Shown: positions 1 through 11,000 of the stretch, in pieces
Layout: every line of letters starts with the position of its first letter
Position numbering within the stretch: position 1 is the stretch's first letter
From: Acanthococcus lagerstroemiae
Taxonomy: Eukaryota; Arthropoda; Insecta; Hemiptera; Eriococcidae
Direction of reading: 5' to 3'
Assembly (NCBI GenBank): GCA_031841125.1
Contig: CM063106.1
Location: 34,902,001 to 34,966,000 of the forward strand
Length of the DNA stretch: 64,000 bases
Translations under genes and position numbers: made by a program
The notes under the pieces: model-generated
What the model was told of the DNA's origin: nothing
What the model saw: the letters and a program-made list of their open reading frames with translations, nothing else
Database searches by the model: none

Positions 1-560
1 CAAACAACGGTCAGCTAGTCAGCCAGCCGGCCAGTGTGCCAAAACCCAAGATTCTGAAGAAGGAAAAAAAACTGAAAGAGAACCAGATAGAAATGGGCCT
101 ATTTTGTTCCGAGACTAGGACTAGATGCATTACGGAGTCGGATCACGAATTAGGATGACAAAAAATGATTTGAATCCTGGACCATGAATCGGTTGATAAA
201 AAAATGATGGCGATTGCTGATCATGGATCATTGATGAAAAAGTTATTCGGATCATGGATTATGAATCAGCCCAGAAAAGGTGATTCGGATCGATTTCCCA
301 GGATCATTTTCCGGATAATTTTCATTTTTTAAAACAAATTTTGCCAAAAATTTCTGCAAATTCTAAAAACTTTAAAATATTGATAATTAGTTTATTATCC
401 ATCCACTTCTAATTTTCGATAGTTCGAAATTTGAAAACTCTCCGGAAATGAGCTGGATTAATAAATTGATTCAGATCTCAGATTTAGCTTGTATAAAACC
501 CATGTATCCAGAATCATGTCGAAAATGAGGCTAACCCCCTCTTTGGAACCACGCTAAGGG
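1..560. other. Unassigned AT-rich DNA with short GGATCATGGATC-like repetition
   Basis: No gene is visible. The first 60 bases contain a CAGCCAGCCGGCCAG-type simple repeat like that at 21781-21830. From about 130 to 310 variants of GGATCATGGATCA recur, so this may be the eroded edge of a transposon or simple repeat. No TIR pair was found. Confidence 0.4.
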
Positions 561-2110
561 GTTAAATCTAAATATCACCTTTAAAATCTTGGAAACCTGT
601 GAAATGATGTTCATTTCGAACTTGTAAATTTTTCTCAATTTCTAACCTCCTTCTCAAACATTGTTTCTTCAGATTTCATGGTATCTGAAAATCAATGCAA
701 GAAATGGATTCCATAGCCTTGGAAACTTGCAAAATGATGTCCATTTCGAATTTGTAAATATTTTCCATTTATAACCCCTCCCCCCAATCCTGGTTCCTAT
801 ATTTTTCATGGTAGCTGAAAATAAATGTCAGAAATGAATTCCACAACCATGGAAACCTGCGGAACGATGTCCATTTCGAACTTGCACATTTTGTTTTATT
901 TTCAACCATCTCATCCCCCCTCTCTCCAATCCTAGTCTCAATAGTTTTCTTGGTTGCTGAAAATAAATGTCAGAAATAGATTCCACGACGATGAAAACAT
1001 ACGAAACGATGTCCACTTCGAACGTGTAATTTTTTTTCATACCCCCCTCCAGTTCTAGTTTTCATAATTTACCTGATAGCTGAAAATCAATGTTAGAAAT
1101 GAATTCTACGGTCTTGAAAATTTGCAAAATGATATCCATTTCAAACTTGTAATTTTTTTCCATTTCCACCCCCCCTCCTCCTCCTCCAATCATAGTTCCT
1201 ATAATTTTCACGGTAACTGAATTTTCAATTTCCAACCCCCCTCGCCATCGTAGTTTCCTCAGTTTTCATAGTGGTGGAAATATCGAAGAAAAAAGTATAT
1301 CGATATTATCAATATCGAATATCGAAATGAAAAGATATCGATATAAATATCAAGATCAGAAATTTTAATAAACTATGAATAATTTATTTACTCACTTTTT
1401 TTTTTTAATGATCACTAATCAGTAAATCGAATCACTGTCACCAAAATCAAAATTCATGCTATTTATTATTCATATTCTTCCAGTTTTTTTTAGCGCGAAC
1501 TGCAGGACCGCTAATCCAGAAAATCCCAGGAAAATCCAGCGTTACAAACGAACTTTATTATCTGATTTGACTTCCAGTTTTGTAAAATATTGCTAGTTTT
1601 TTGAAATTTAAAATTTTCTTTGACTGTCAACCTTCTCCAATGCTCTCAAAGCAAAATGCGACCAAAACCAATGTTTTAAAAATATCGAAAATATCAACAT
1701 GAAATGTCAATATATCATATCAAGATAAAACGTCGATATCATCGTTTTGATATTACCACCCCTAAATTTTTATGGTATAGCTGAAAATCAATTTCAAGAA
1801 TGGATTCCAAAGCCTTGGAAACTCACAAAATGAAATCCATGTTGAGGTTGTAAATTTTTTCATTTCTACCCCCCCTCCAAGTTTCCATAATTTTCATGGT
1901 AGCTGAAAATCAATGCTAGAGATGGATTCCATTGCCTCGGAAACCTATGAAATTATGTCCATTTAGAACTTGTAAATTTTTCCAATTTCCAACCCCCCTC
2001 TTCATCGTATTTTCCGCAGTTTTCATAACAGCTGAAAATCATCGTTAGAAATGGATTGCATAGCCCGGAAAACGGAAACCATATCTATCTCGCACGTGCA
2101 GTTTTTTTTC
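560..2110 (+). repeat. Diverged ~127-bp satellite array (about 8 monomers), interrupted
   Basis: A block resembling GGAAACTTGCAAAATGATGT followed by CCATTTCGAACTTGTAAA recurs near 591, 720, 850, 990, 1116, 1818, 1939 and 2066, a spacing of about 121-140 bp. Each unit also carries a pyrimidine stretch (ACCCCCCTCC-like) and a TTTTCATGGTAGCTGAAAAT block. The array is split by a separate element at 1269-1764. Monomers are clearly diverged, so this is an old local array or the edge of a larger one. The 70-aa minus-strand open frame at 828-1040 lies in the repeat and is not a gene. Confidence 0.8.
1269..1764. mobile_element. hAT-like MITE inserted in the satellite
   Basis: The left end TAGTGGTGGAAATATCG matches the reverse complement of the right end, TAGGGGTGGTAATATC. 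The interior is rich in palindromic ATATCGATAT words. The flanking 8-mers are AGTTTTCA (1261-1268) and AATTTTTA (1765-1772). They match at 6 of 8 positions, and intact monomers have AATTTTCA there, so an 8-bp TSD made in the satellite is likely. Length is 496 bp with no coding capacity. The superfamily is inferred from the TSD length. Confidence 0.65.
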
Positions 2111-2920
2111 TCATAATCTCACAATTAGTGCCTAACCAACAACTCGAATGATTTCTCTCTGCTGCAAGTGACTGTTCAACTTTCATTCATTTCTGCGACT
2201 TGCTCAGAAGACTGAGAAATGAGAATGCATCTCGCGAAATGTTTTATTTAGGAGCAATCGGGGCCAGTCACTCCAATGGATACATTAAGTACTCGTATGT
2301 TCAATAATTTAGGTACATTCTGTATCTATTTTTATTTTTTTGGCATACGTTCACTGACTTTTCGATATATAGTGAACTCGAATACGTCAAATATTTCGAC
2401 GTATTTCATAAATAAATTTCCATAAATGTTGTACACATTTTGATTATTCGTAATGAATTTTTATTAAGTATCAGTTAAAGGCACGTGTCCGGGCTATACT
2501 GACGCAAATGCCGAAGCTGTATATCGTCAACCGAGAAGAGAGGTTATTGCCCGTACTTCCGATTGCCGAAATTATCCTGATGAATGAACCAGATGAAGGG
2601 GGTGTCACCTCGACAAATCCAATTCTTATTGCAAATTTCCTGTATTCGCTCGCCGCCGTCTTGTTGTCATGTTTTAACTAGAGTTAAGCTCGATTAAAAT
2701 ATTTCATCTACTGAAATGTAAAATATTGTTTGGAATGATGTGTGAGAAATTTTATTTCAGGGGGTGGGTAGTCAATACAGAATATATCCCACGAAGAGAA
2801 CTGCTGTTCGCTAGTATCATTTTAATTCAAACCTGTCCGTGGTCTGGAATCAGCCATAAAGGTATACACGCTCGAGAAGTGCGAAGATCTGAACTTTGTG
2901 AGAACGTCTCAAATTAAGAG
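2111..2920. other. No recognisable feature
   Basis: Ordinary AT-rich sequence. An open stretch at about 2455-2680 has no start signal or recognised domain, and the 63-aa frame at 2726-2917 resembles nothing I know. I see no repeat structure. Confidence 0.35.
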
Positions 2921-4038
2921 TCCTAATGAGTTTTTATGTGATTTTAACGGTCCTGTGGACTGAGTTTAAAGTAACTTAAATGAGTCCTGACGGAGTTTTC
3001 GCAAGTCTTAACGGTGTCTTAACGAGTCTTTTTAATTCCCCATAATCGTAAAGCGACTCAATAAGTTGTATACGACTTTCTCGAAGTTTAAGTTTTACAT
3101 CGATTTTGCTCAAGACTTCATAACTCATTTATGACTATACATGTAAGGCTCTTCCAGACGCATTCATAACCATTCTAAGATATGCAGATGTTTTTTCTGA
3201 TTCTTCTAGACTTGTTCAAGATTCTGTGAGATTTTTTTTTTCAAGATCATCTAACTTCTCGCTGAGATTTTTAAAGACTTTTTTGGACTTGATATAGACT
3301 TTGTAAAACTCATTTCGATGGATTCGAGGTTCTTCGGGAATGCCCTCAAAACTGAGGTGATGCTAAAATCGACATTTTCCCCAATGTACAAAATTCATTA
3401 CTTTTTCTTGTAGATTTTCAGGTCGAAAGAGCAATGGATTCGGGCGCTCGACACTTTTTTGAAAATTTTGAAGGATGTTCTCTATAAAATATGTTTTGGA
3501 CTTTTTTAAAAACTTTTCAGATACTTTGAAGACACATTATGGTGCTTCAAGATTTCTTTAAGACACGGGTTTTTCAGACTTGTTGAAGTTAATTTCTGAC
3601 TCTCTAGGTATGTCTAAAAGAGGACTAAAGTATCTTAATCAGGTCTGAAAATGCTTTAATAGAGTCACCACCAGTTTTAATGAGGCATTGAAGAGCCGTC
3701 AATGATATTATATGAGTCTAGATGTCTTAGAAATTCTTAATCAAGCCTGAAATTGCCAATCTGGAAAAGATGTAAAGATGGTCTTAAAGTAAACAACCCT
3801 GGAAGAGTTTTAGATATTTTAAATAGTCTGGAGGAGTTCAGAAAACGTAAGGTAAGTTTTAAATAATCTTGAATTAGTCTGAAAGAATCTCAAGCAAGTC
3901 TCAATAGCCTTGAGAAAGAGTCTTAACAAACTTGAATGGAGTCTTGAAGTCTCAAAGAGGTTCAGTTGAACCTGGAAGAGTCTTACGTAAGGAAGAGTTT
4001 CAACGAAATCTCGAAAAATTTTGAACAATTCTTGAAGG
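2920..4038. repeat. Degenerate AGTCTTAA-rich short-period repeat
   Basis: Variants of AGTCTTAAAGAGTCTTGA recur every 15-25 bases. The plus orientation (AGTCTT) dominates at 2920-3060 and 3600-4038; the reverse form (AAGACTT) dominates at 3060-3600. The same vocabulary reappears at 4980-5060, 5490-6050, 8350-8420, 11510-11720, 22140-22230, 24950-25075 and 52080-52400. Copies are too eroded for an exact period. The overlapping minus-strand frames at 3819-4204 lie in it and are not credible genes. Confidence 0.6.
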
Positions 4039-4046
4039 ATTCTAGA

Positions 4047-4693
4047 CAGGGGCGGCAAGTTGGGTGTAGCAAGCGTGCAAATGCTACACACGGGAACATT
4101 TTTGCTACACTCGGGAAAATTTGAAAAAACTCTGCGAAACTCTGAAAAATCAAAATTTTGCACCACTCAGGAAAATTCTCAAGAAAATTTAAATTTTGCA
4201 CCATACGTTACAGAAAAAAATTGACTTTCATGTAAATCCTGAATAGTCACAACTCACAAGGCTTGTATCTAGTTATAAAAATTAAATACGCAAATTTTTC
4301 TCAGTGTTTAATATAATTAGACAATTACCAATATGACTCATGACTGTATTCTTCTGTTTCTGTTTGTTAGTTGATTAAGATAGAGATTGATTGAATTTAA
4401 ATTGAATTGTAAGTCTGTTCATTCATGATCAATTTCATCAGTTATCAATTTAAGTGTTGATTATTTACAAATATTTTGATTTGATTATAATTAATTTGAT
4501 GTTTTTTTTTTGTTTTTTTTACGATAGATAAAGTCATAAGCATAAGCCTATCTGTGGAGGGTTGATTCTTAAAACGTTAAAAAAAATTTCAGGGGGGAGA
4601 GGGGGGAGAAGGTTGGAGTTTCTTGTTCAATTTTTGAAAAAAGTTGGTTTTGCATCATGCTACACTCGGGAAAATCAAAACTTGCCACCCCTA
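4047..4693. mobile_element. hAT-like nonautonomous element, TIR CAGGGGCGGCAAGTT
   Basis: The left end CAGGGGCGGCAAGTT matches the reverse complement of the right end, TAGGGGTGGCAAGTT. Both sides also carry an inner TGCTACACTCGGGAAAAT block in opposite orientation. Flanks ATTCTAGA (4039-4046) and ATTCTAGG (4694-4701) agree at 7 of 8 positions, as expected for an old 8-bp TSD. It is 647 bp long with no transposase remnant. Confidence 0.8.
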
Positions 4694-5047
4694 ATTCTAG
4701 GGACATATTTCGAAACAAGCCTATATACCTAGTTCTAAGTCGGAAACAGACTTGAAGTTCAGGCTGCAGCGAGAAAAATTTATCATTGGAGTAAAAATCA
4801 AATATTTCCTAACTCTCGAAAAAACAAATAAAAAAAATTATCTACTGAGTGCGGAAAAAAAAAAGGAAAATTTTAAAGATACCTCTGAATTTACCGACTG
4901 AGCACCTAAATTGCCAATTTGCCAACTAAGATTGATTATTTGGGAAGGATGAGCCGCCTCACAGGTAAGACTGAGCTTTACATACCTTAAATAGTCTGGA
5001 AAAATCTAGAGCGTGTCCGAATGGGTAAAAATTTTAAATAGGTCTAA

Positions 5048-5240
5048 AAGAGTCTGTTTTTATTTATTTATATTTTATTTATGGTTACAGCCTAAGACTA
5101 CGTAATTACTTTCCTTAATCTCTATCTATTCTATTTCTATTCGATACGCCATTATCCCGCCCATTGCCGGGCATAGGCCTCCCCAGTTTACCTCCAGGTA
5201 CATTTGTTTTAAGCACTTCTTGTCCATAGAATCCCGGCCT
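5048..5240 (-). mobile_element. 3' end of a LINE with (TAAA)n tail
   Basis: Read on the minus strand the segment ends in an AATAAATAAATAAAA-type tail (about 5058-5082), typical of Jockey/CR1-like non-LTR elements. Upstream is a GC-rich stretch containing GGCAATGGGCGGGATAATGG. No coding sequence is left; it is a short 5'-truncated copy. The exact LINE clade cannot be told. Confidence 0.5.
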
Positions 5241-5522
5241 ATCACTAAAAGAGAGTCTTACAGCAGCTTAAAGAAAAAGTTCTTCGATAGACAAGGGATA
5301 TTCGAAAATGTTGAACTGAAATTACGTGAACGAATTAATAGGTCCACGAAATTTTGACTAAATTTTGACTTGACGAGCAAAAAAAAAAGAAGAAAAAAAG
5401 AAGTCTAAACTCTGAAATTTCACTTTTCCCTAGTTTCAAGAAAGATTATATACACGTATCCTTCTTCGTATTTTCTTCGTATTTACGCTACTGGAATCTT
5501 AAACAAGTCTGAAATAGTCTTA

Positions 5523-5890
5523 CAGGGTGTCTACAGGTGCTGAAAAGTCCTTCAAGTCCTGAATTTTTAAAATAGGTACTGAAAGTCCTGAAGAGTGCTG
5601 ATTTTTTTTTTTTAAATTGAAAAGTCATTCATTTTTGTTAGAAATACTCAAAAATAAATTTTTTGTGATTCCGCTGATTGGTAATTAAAAAGTGTAGCGT
5701 AGAATCTATATTTACAAGGAGGGGGGGGAGTTGGGGAGCAAACAGAAAGGAGGGGTACAGGGGATAAAACAAATGAAAAAAAAAGATTTGCACACTCGAG
5801 GAAAAGATGGAAAATATACTAGCTACAGTCCTGCAGTGGGTCCTAAAAAAAGTAATTCAGGTTTACTTTGCAATTTCTGTAGACACCCTG
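5523..5890. mobile_element. MITE with CAGGGTGTCTACAG ends and a 5-bp TSD
   Basis: The left end CAGGGTGTCTACAG equals the reverse complement of the right end. The 5-bp direct repeat TCTTA flanks it (5518-5522 and 5891-5895). Length is 368 bp with no coding capacity. A second member lies at 49721-50068. hAT-like termini with 5-bp duplications fit the hAT5 type, which is an inference. Confidence 0.75.
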
Positions 5891-6110
5891 TCTTAGAAGA
5901 GCCGTAGCGGATCTGATTGAACTCTTGAAGCGTTTCACAGAGTTTTAGTTAGGCCTAGAAAGAATAGTCTCAAATTAATGTCGAAGACTGTTAAAGAGTC
6001 ATAAAGGAGTCTTGCAGTGTCTTAAGCAATTTTGGAAGAATAATCTCATTTCTTGATTCTGGCTGACAAAAATTCTTAATACCCCACCCTCTCCCCCACA
6101 GTATCTTACG

Positions 6111-6469
6111 CAGGGACGTACGGGCAACCCCCCCCCCCCCCCCTGTAGGAATTTTTCAGTCAGCAGTTGGGAAAATTTACCATTTTAGTCCGGTGATTTG
6201 GGGAAATCCAACAAGTTAAAAGGATTTTGGTTTTTTGCTTTGGTAATTTGGGAATTGAGTTGAGAATGAGAAATTGGGAAAACCTAATAAGTCAAACGGT
6301 TTTTCTTCTTTTACTTTGATACTTCGGAATTTTGAGTTGAGTAAGTTGGAAAAATCCTACAAGTCAAAAGTTGTTTTTTTTAGCTTTGATACTTGGGAAT
6401 TCTGAGTTGTCAGTCGGGACTTTCACAATTCCCTCTCCCCCCCAGGAAGAACTCTTTGGTACGTCCCTG
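6111..6469. mobile_element. hAT-like MITE, TIR CAGGGACGTAC, perfect 8-bp TSD
   Basis: The termini CAGGGACGTAC and GTACGTCCCTG are exact inverted repeats. Both flanks are ATCTTACG (6103-6110, 6470-6477), a perfect 8-bp TSD. A C-tract of about 17 bases follows the left terminus and a shorter one precedes the right. The interior has three imperfect repeats of a TTGGGAATT...AAGTCAAAAG block. Related copies lie at 13118-13562, 28568-28660 and 58005-58511. Confidence 0.92.
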
Positions 6470-6477
6470 ATCTTACG

Positions 6478-8687
6478 TCACTACGTTTCATAATTATATT
6501 TTTCAAGGGTAGTTCTTAAAATTTATTAGAATAATTACGATTCTGAACTACAAAGCAGAAATAAAAAGATTCTCGTCGCTCTGTGTCGAGTGACTGAAGT
6601 TGCTGGTGAGGGTTTCCTTCTTACCAGGAGCGTCGCGAGTCCTGTTATTAGGTCGAAATGCTGACTCAATAGACATTTTTTATCCGAACCAAAAAAAGAA
6701 GCTCATCTTTTGCTGACGGCGGCTAATGCCCAAAATACCGATCAAATGGCCGTTCACTTGCGGAAAAAAGCAGGCTCGGCACCAAATTTTCCACGTAAAA
6801 AATTCTATTTAGGTTTTTGACTGACGTTGCAAATACTGACTAAAAAGCTGAGTGAAATCGAATGAAAATATATTGAGAAATACCGACCATCTATACTAAA
6901 ATTCTTAATGGAAACAAAAAATAGTCCATGATTTTTTTGTTTGATGATCCAAAATGCTGAATAAATGATAGAATTTTCCGAAAAATACCAATTTTACAAA
7001 TTTGCGGGAGTTACCCTTTTTCACCTACGCTACGCCCTTGCTCTCTGCCCTCGTTCTTAGCCCGGAAATTATAACGAAAAATATAATATTTCTCAAATCA
7101 AAACGAATAGTAGACATTTTTCAGCCTTAGCGAGGTGTTGGTTATTATGTTAGTTAAGAAACTTATTCTACAAAAAATTTTCAATTATTTTTCAGATTTG
7201 GCGAGTTGCTGGTTATTTGGTATGTTGGTTAAGGGGCTTATTCCCTAAAAGTTTAGTTTCAGTTTTTTCCCCTGTCGCCAGATTTGGGTAGTGGACCTTA
7301 TTTAATGTCCATAAATGAAAAAGTTATTTCGCTACAGAATTGAATTTGGTAATTCATAAATATTGCTCGCAAAATTTTCAAAGGGGACTCATTTTCCATT
7401 TCGTGCAAATAATTCAAATTGGTACTTTTTGAAAAACCAACTCCCATGGTATCATAAAGAGCACTCTTTTTTCGTTAGAATCATATTCAGTTCATCTTTC
7501 TACCATAATTAGAACCCTAGATATTCAGATTCAAAGTAGAGCATTGGCACATTTTCTTAAAAATACCGTACGCTACTCCATACGCTTATCTGCGTCCGAC
7601 AAGAATTTTTTTGGAAGGATAGAGACCAACAAAATTTTGTCCTAGTATGTGCTTACATCATCTGAAAAAGGTCTGAATTACAACTGCCAACTCAAAAAAG
7701 CGTTTTTGTTCGACTTTGTGCGGAATGTCCCTCTATTTTTCAAAAATTTTGTCTTTTTCCTCTCCCTTGGTTTCACAGTTTTATGAGCTAGAAGATTCTA
7801 TAAGAGTGGTGGGGCTTACTTTGCTCATTGTTTATAAGGCTCAGCAACAGTCCAAGGCCGGTTTACGGAGAGAAGGTTTGAGACCTACTTCTATGACCAT
7901 CCAAAATATTCTCTTATAAATTTGAAAATTTTTGCTCGCATTGCTCGGCTATGAGTTGTTTTTTTTTTTTCGTTGACATTTTCATGTCTTTACTTTGGTA
8001 CAGAAATTAGAAAAACGTTACTTTTATGCGTTACGCGTTACATTTGAGGAGAGATGAAATAATCATCTCCATGGAAATTTATTTTGACATTTTCTTGTCT
8101 TTACTTTGGCACATTCCAGCCGTGGGTATAACAAACGGGAAAAACGTTATATTTATGAAAATGCTTTCCTGTGGTTGTAGGCTCGTCTGCAAGATGATGC
8201 ACTAGCAGAGCGTAGTGCTCGCAGGCTGGTACAAGGAACGTGTTGCTCGCAAGGGAATACAGGCTGATACAAGGAGTGTGGTTCGTTACAGTTTTCGCTC
8301 AAGTATACCCAGTGGTAAAAGCACATAAAATGCTAAACGTTTAAATTATGTTTGAGTTCTACAAAAGTCTTGAAAAATCTGAGGCAGGCTTGAAAAAATC
8401 TTATTAAATTTCAAAGAATCTCAAACTCGTTCATCTTTTGAGGGGGAGGGGGAGCTTCGTAATAATATGGCCTCCTGGTCTGCATTTGCCTCAACTCCAG
8501 CAATGAATGTAACCAGAGCGATCAGGAAAATTACCAAATTTGACTAAATAACCTATTATAAGTCAAGTATAATTAAAATAATAAAAAAATACCAAAATCG
8601 ACGCAGTTTACGTCAAATCTGGCCGGTTAAAAGGAAGAATAACAATAAGTCAAAAAATTGATGATCTCAGTTGGAACTCAAGGAAAT
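6478..8687. other. Mostly unassigned; small tandem duplication and repeat fragments
   Basis: A ~73-bp unit ending in GTTGGTTAAGGGGCTTATTC is duplicated in tandem at about 7117-7255. At 7970-8160 there are reverse-oriented relatives of the GTAACGCTTTTTTCC repeat at 21841-22060. At 8283-8335 a stretch containing CTCAAGTATACCCAGTGG recurs in reverse at 13372-13425. No gene is supported. Confidence 0.4.
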
Positions 8688-8689
8688 TA

Positions 8690-9113
8690 CATAGGTTGTC
8701 GCTAAGTAGCTGAGACTAAAATGCGTATGGCCCACCAACGCTACCTATCGGCGTTTCAACGCAGTAGGGGGATAATTTGGTTCATTAGCTATCGACTGAG
8801 ACCACGTCGAGCTCATTTGATTGAAAACTCGCTGTTCCAGACCAATTTGAAAAAAACATATGCGTTGACCCCTACAGATTTTTTAAAGATTTTCTTAAAG
8901 AAGGAAAAAAAGCATACGATTACAAAATTTGTTATTAATCATCATGTTTTTTTCAAATTGGTCTGGAACAGCGAGTTTTCAATCAAATGAGCTCGACGTG
9001 GTCTCAGTCGATAGCTAATGAACCAAATTATCCCCCTACTGCGCTGAAACGCCGATAGGTAGCGTTGGTGGGCCATACGAATTTTAGTCTCAGTTACTTA
9101 GCGACAACCTATG
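8690..9113. mobile_element. Foldback Tc1/mariner-type MITE with 170-bp inverted arms
   Basis: The arms 8690-8859 and 8944-9113 are near-perfect reverse complements; the outer ends read CATAGGTTGTCGCTAAGTA. A TA dinucleotide flanks both sides (8688-8689, 9114-9115), as for Tc1/mariner insertions. The 84-bp centre is AT-rich. High arm identity points to a fairly recent element. A transcript crossing it would fold into a long hairpin. The 89-aa open frame at 8721-8990 merely runs across the arms. Confidence 0.9.
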
Positions 9114-9115
9114 TA

Positions 9116-10185
9116 TTATCTTAGGTCAGTACATCATTCAAGAAAAATGTTATCTATTTATAGCAGCCATTATGTTGAATTTTTTTTTCGAATTGCGGGT
9201 TTCGTATAGAAACACCATGAATCCATCTCTATAAGAAAATTCTGGCACCGGGCCTGAAACAGTCAAACAATCAAGTTAGTTATAAATTGCGATAGTAAAA
9301 TTTTTCATATTTCGATCACGAACAGCTGATTAACTGCACAGTAACTCACATATGTTATAAACGAGTCAGCTGTGCAGTATCAACCATCTCGTATAATTCT
9401 ATCCGAATAAGAAAACATAAAGTGTAGATGAAATTCGCAAGATGTATGGCCAGATAGTTACAGGTGTGTTTGGAGTGTGCCACCGAATATAAATTACATT
9501 CGAGAGCAAAAACATCTTTCATCTTTCTCGACCGCAAAAGCCGGAGCACATTAGCAAAACACTGAACTGTTTCAAATACCGGTCTTCTTCGCATCTATCC
9601 AGGTTATTATTCGATCCCACATTCCGTTATTTATGTATTCATTGTTTTTACTTTTCATAAGACTTTTCTTAGCTCGATTTTTCTTTTCCCTGTTCGAAAA
9701 GTATGCATTACCCGCAGCATGTGATGAAAATAAAAACTGCCAATCTTTGGGGAAAGGGGTTACACCTACTTTTTATTGGAATTTGGTTACGTATATTCCA
9801 CATTTTCGAGTTGAAATTCTCGCTTTAGTTTTGTTGCAGGACATAAAATGGCAAGGGTGAGAAAAATAAATGAATGAGTTGGCCGGAGTCCAAAATTTTA
9901 GATTTTATTCCAAGTACCGATGAGAGCACTAACTGTAGTACTCGTACCTATTGTCTTGCTCATTCATGGGGGTATTCAAGATTCAAGGCCAAATTATACA
10001 AGAAGGAAAACGAGTGAGTCGTAGAATATATTACTACAACGAACAAGATAATTAATTCGAACAAGATGCTATGATAAAATGCACTTTATGGATAAGAAAA
10101 GAACGAAGGACGCTTTTCGGTATGATATTGATAGCTGGGTGAAAGAAGGAAAAAGATCTCTACTAAGAGCCTGATACGCAAAATC
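9116..10185. other. No recognised gene
   Basis: AT-rich sequence with two unrelated open frames of 75-79 codons (9355-9594 minus, 9633-9860 plus) showing no recognisable motif. No TIR pair, tRNA or LINE signal was seen. Confidence 0.35.
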
Positions 10186-10188
10186 ACA

Positions 10189-10425
10189 CCAGTTACCCGG
10201 GTAATTAGTGGAGAACAAGGGTAATCTGAGGGTAACCGAGGGTAACAAATGCGTAACTTTTCCGCCGTGGGTAACTAGAGGGTACAACTAATTGCGCAGT
10301 ATCCCGCCAGTTACCCGGGTACCTAAAGGGGAACAAGGCTAATCTGAGGGTAACCCGAGGGTAACAAATGGGTAACTTTTCCGCGGGTAACTGGGTAACT
10401 AGAGGGTAACTGACAGCGCATCGGG
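10189..10425 (+). repeat. Two tandem copies of a ~118-bp GGGTAAC-rich unit
   Basis: CCAGTTACCCGGGTA starts both units (10189 and 10307). Both continue with AATCTGAGGGTAAC, GAGGGTAACAAATG and GTAACTTTTCCGC. Inside each unit GGGTAAC or its complement recurs roughly every 12-20 bases, so the unit is itself a minisatellite. Overlapping minus frames at 10069-10585 are repeat artefacts. Confidence 0.8.
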
Positions 10426-10619
10426 AGATACGAGTACCCAATGTCATCAAAGTTGATAGAAGCCTCGACACTTGCATCGACACAATTTTTTCCACTTTTT
10501 TTGAGTTTTTGTATCCAAATATCGTGGAACACATTGTATTAAACCCAATCATATAAGAATGATGACAGTAGCTTAAGTTATACAAAGATTATTCAGCCTA
10601 AACTATTTGTTGAGTAGAC

Positions 10620-11000
10620 ATATGTTAATGCAGATGTCGACTGGACAATTGGGTCTACTTTTATCTATGCTGATACTACAATGTTAATGTCGATACTTGT
10701 CGACCATAATGTCAACGGAAATGTCGACTATGCGAAAATTTGTTGACGCCTACTGAACGCATGTCAATTCGCTGCATACTACAATGTTTATAGTAATGTC
10801 GATCTTGTTGACTAAAATATCAACTACATTTTAGATTCACTGATCACTTGCTTATTATTCTGTTAATGGAAATATCTACATACTACGCAGTCGACAGTAA
10901 ACACAGCATCAACATTTATACGTGACTGCACATGACAATTTGCACCAAAAATGTCCTGGATTTCAATATTGACATTTAGTCGACATTTCTATACGCACGC
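10620..11000. repeat. GTCGACAT-rich degenerate repeat
   Basis: The word TGTCGACT/GTCGACAT or close variants occurs near 10636, 10692, 10705, 10726, 10796, 10890 and 10979, often next to TAATGTC or ACTACAATGTTAAT blocks. The pattern suggests an eroded tandem or subterminal repeat. No element ends were identified. Confidence 0.45.

Noticed and set aside
560..2110. CRISPR array
   Set aside because: The repeats are long, diverged and directly adjacent without unique spacers, and the DNA is eukaryotic.
3819..4204. 115- and 73-codon minus frames
   Set aside because: They lie in AGTCTT-type degenerate repeat and run into a MITE terminus.
8721..8990. 89-codon open frame across the foldback MITE
   Set aside because: It reads through one arm, the loop and part of the other arm. 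The two halves are reverse complements, so a real protein gene is not plausible.
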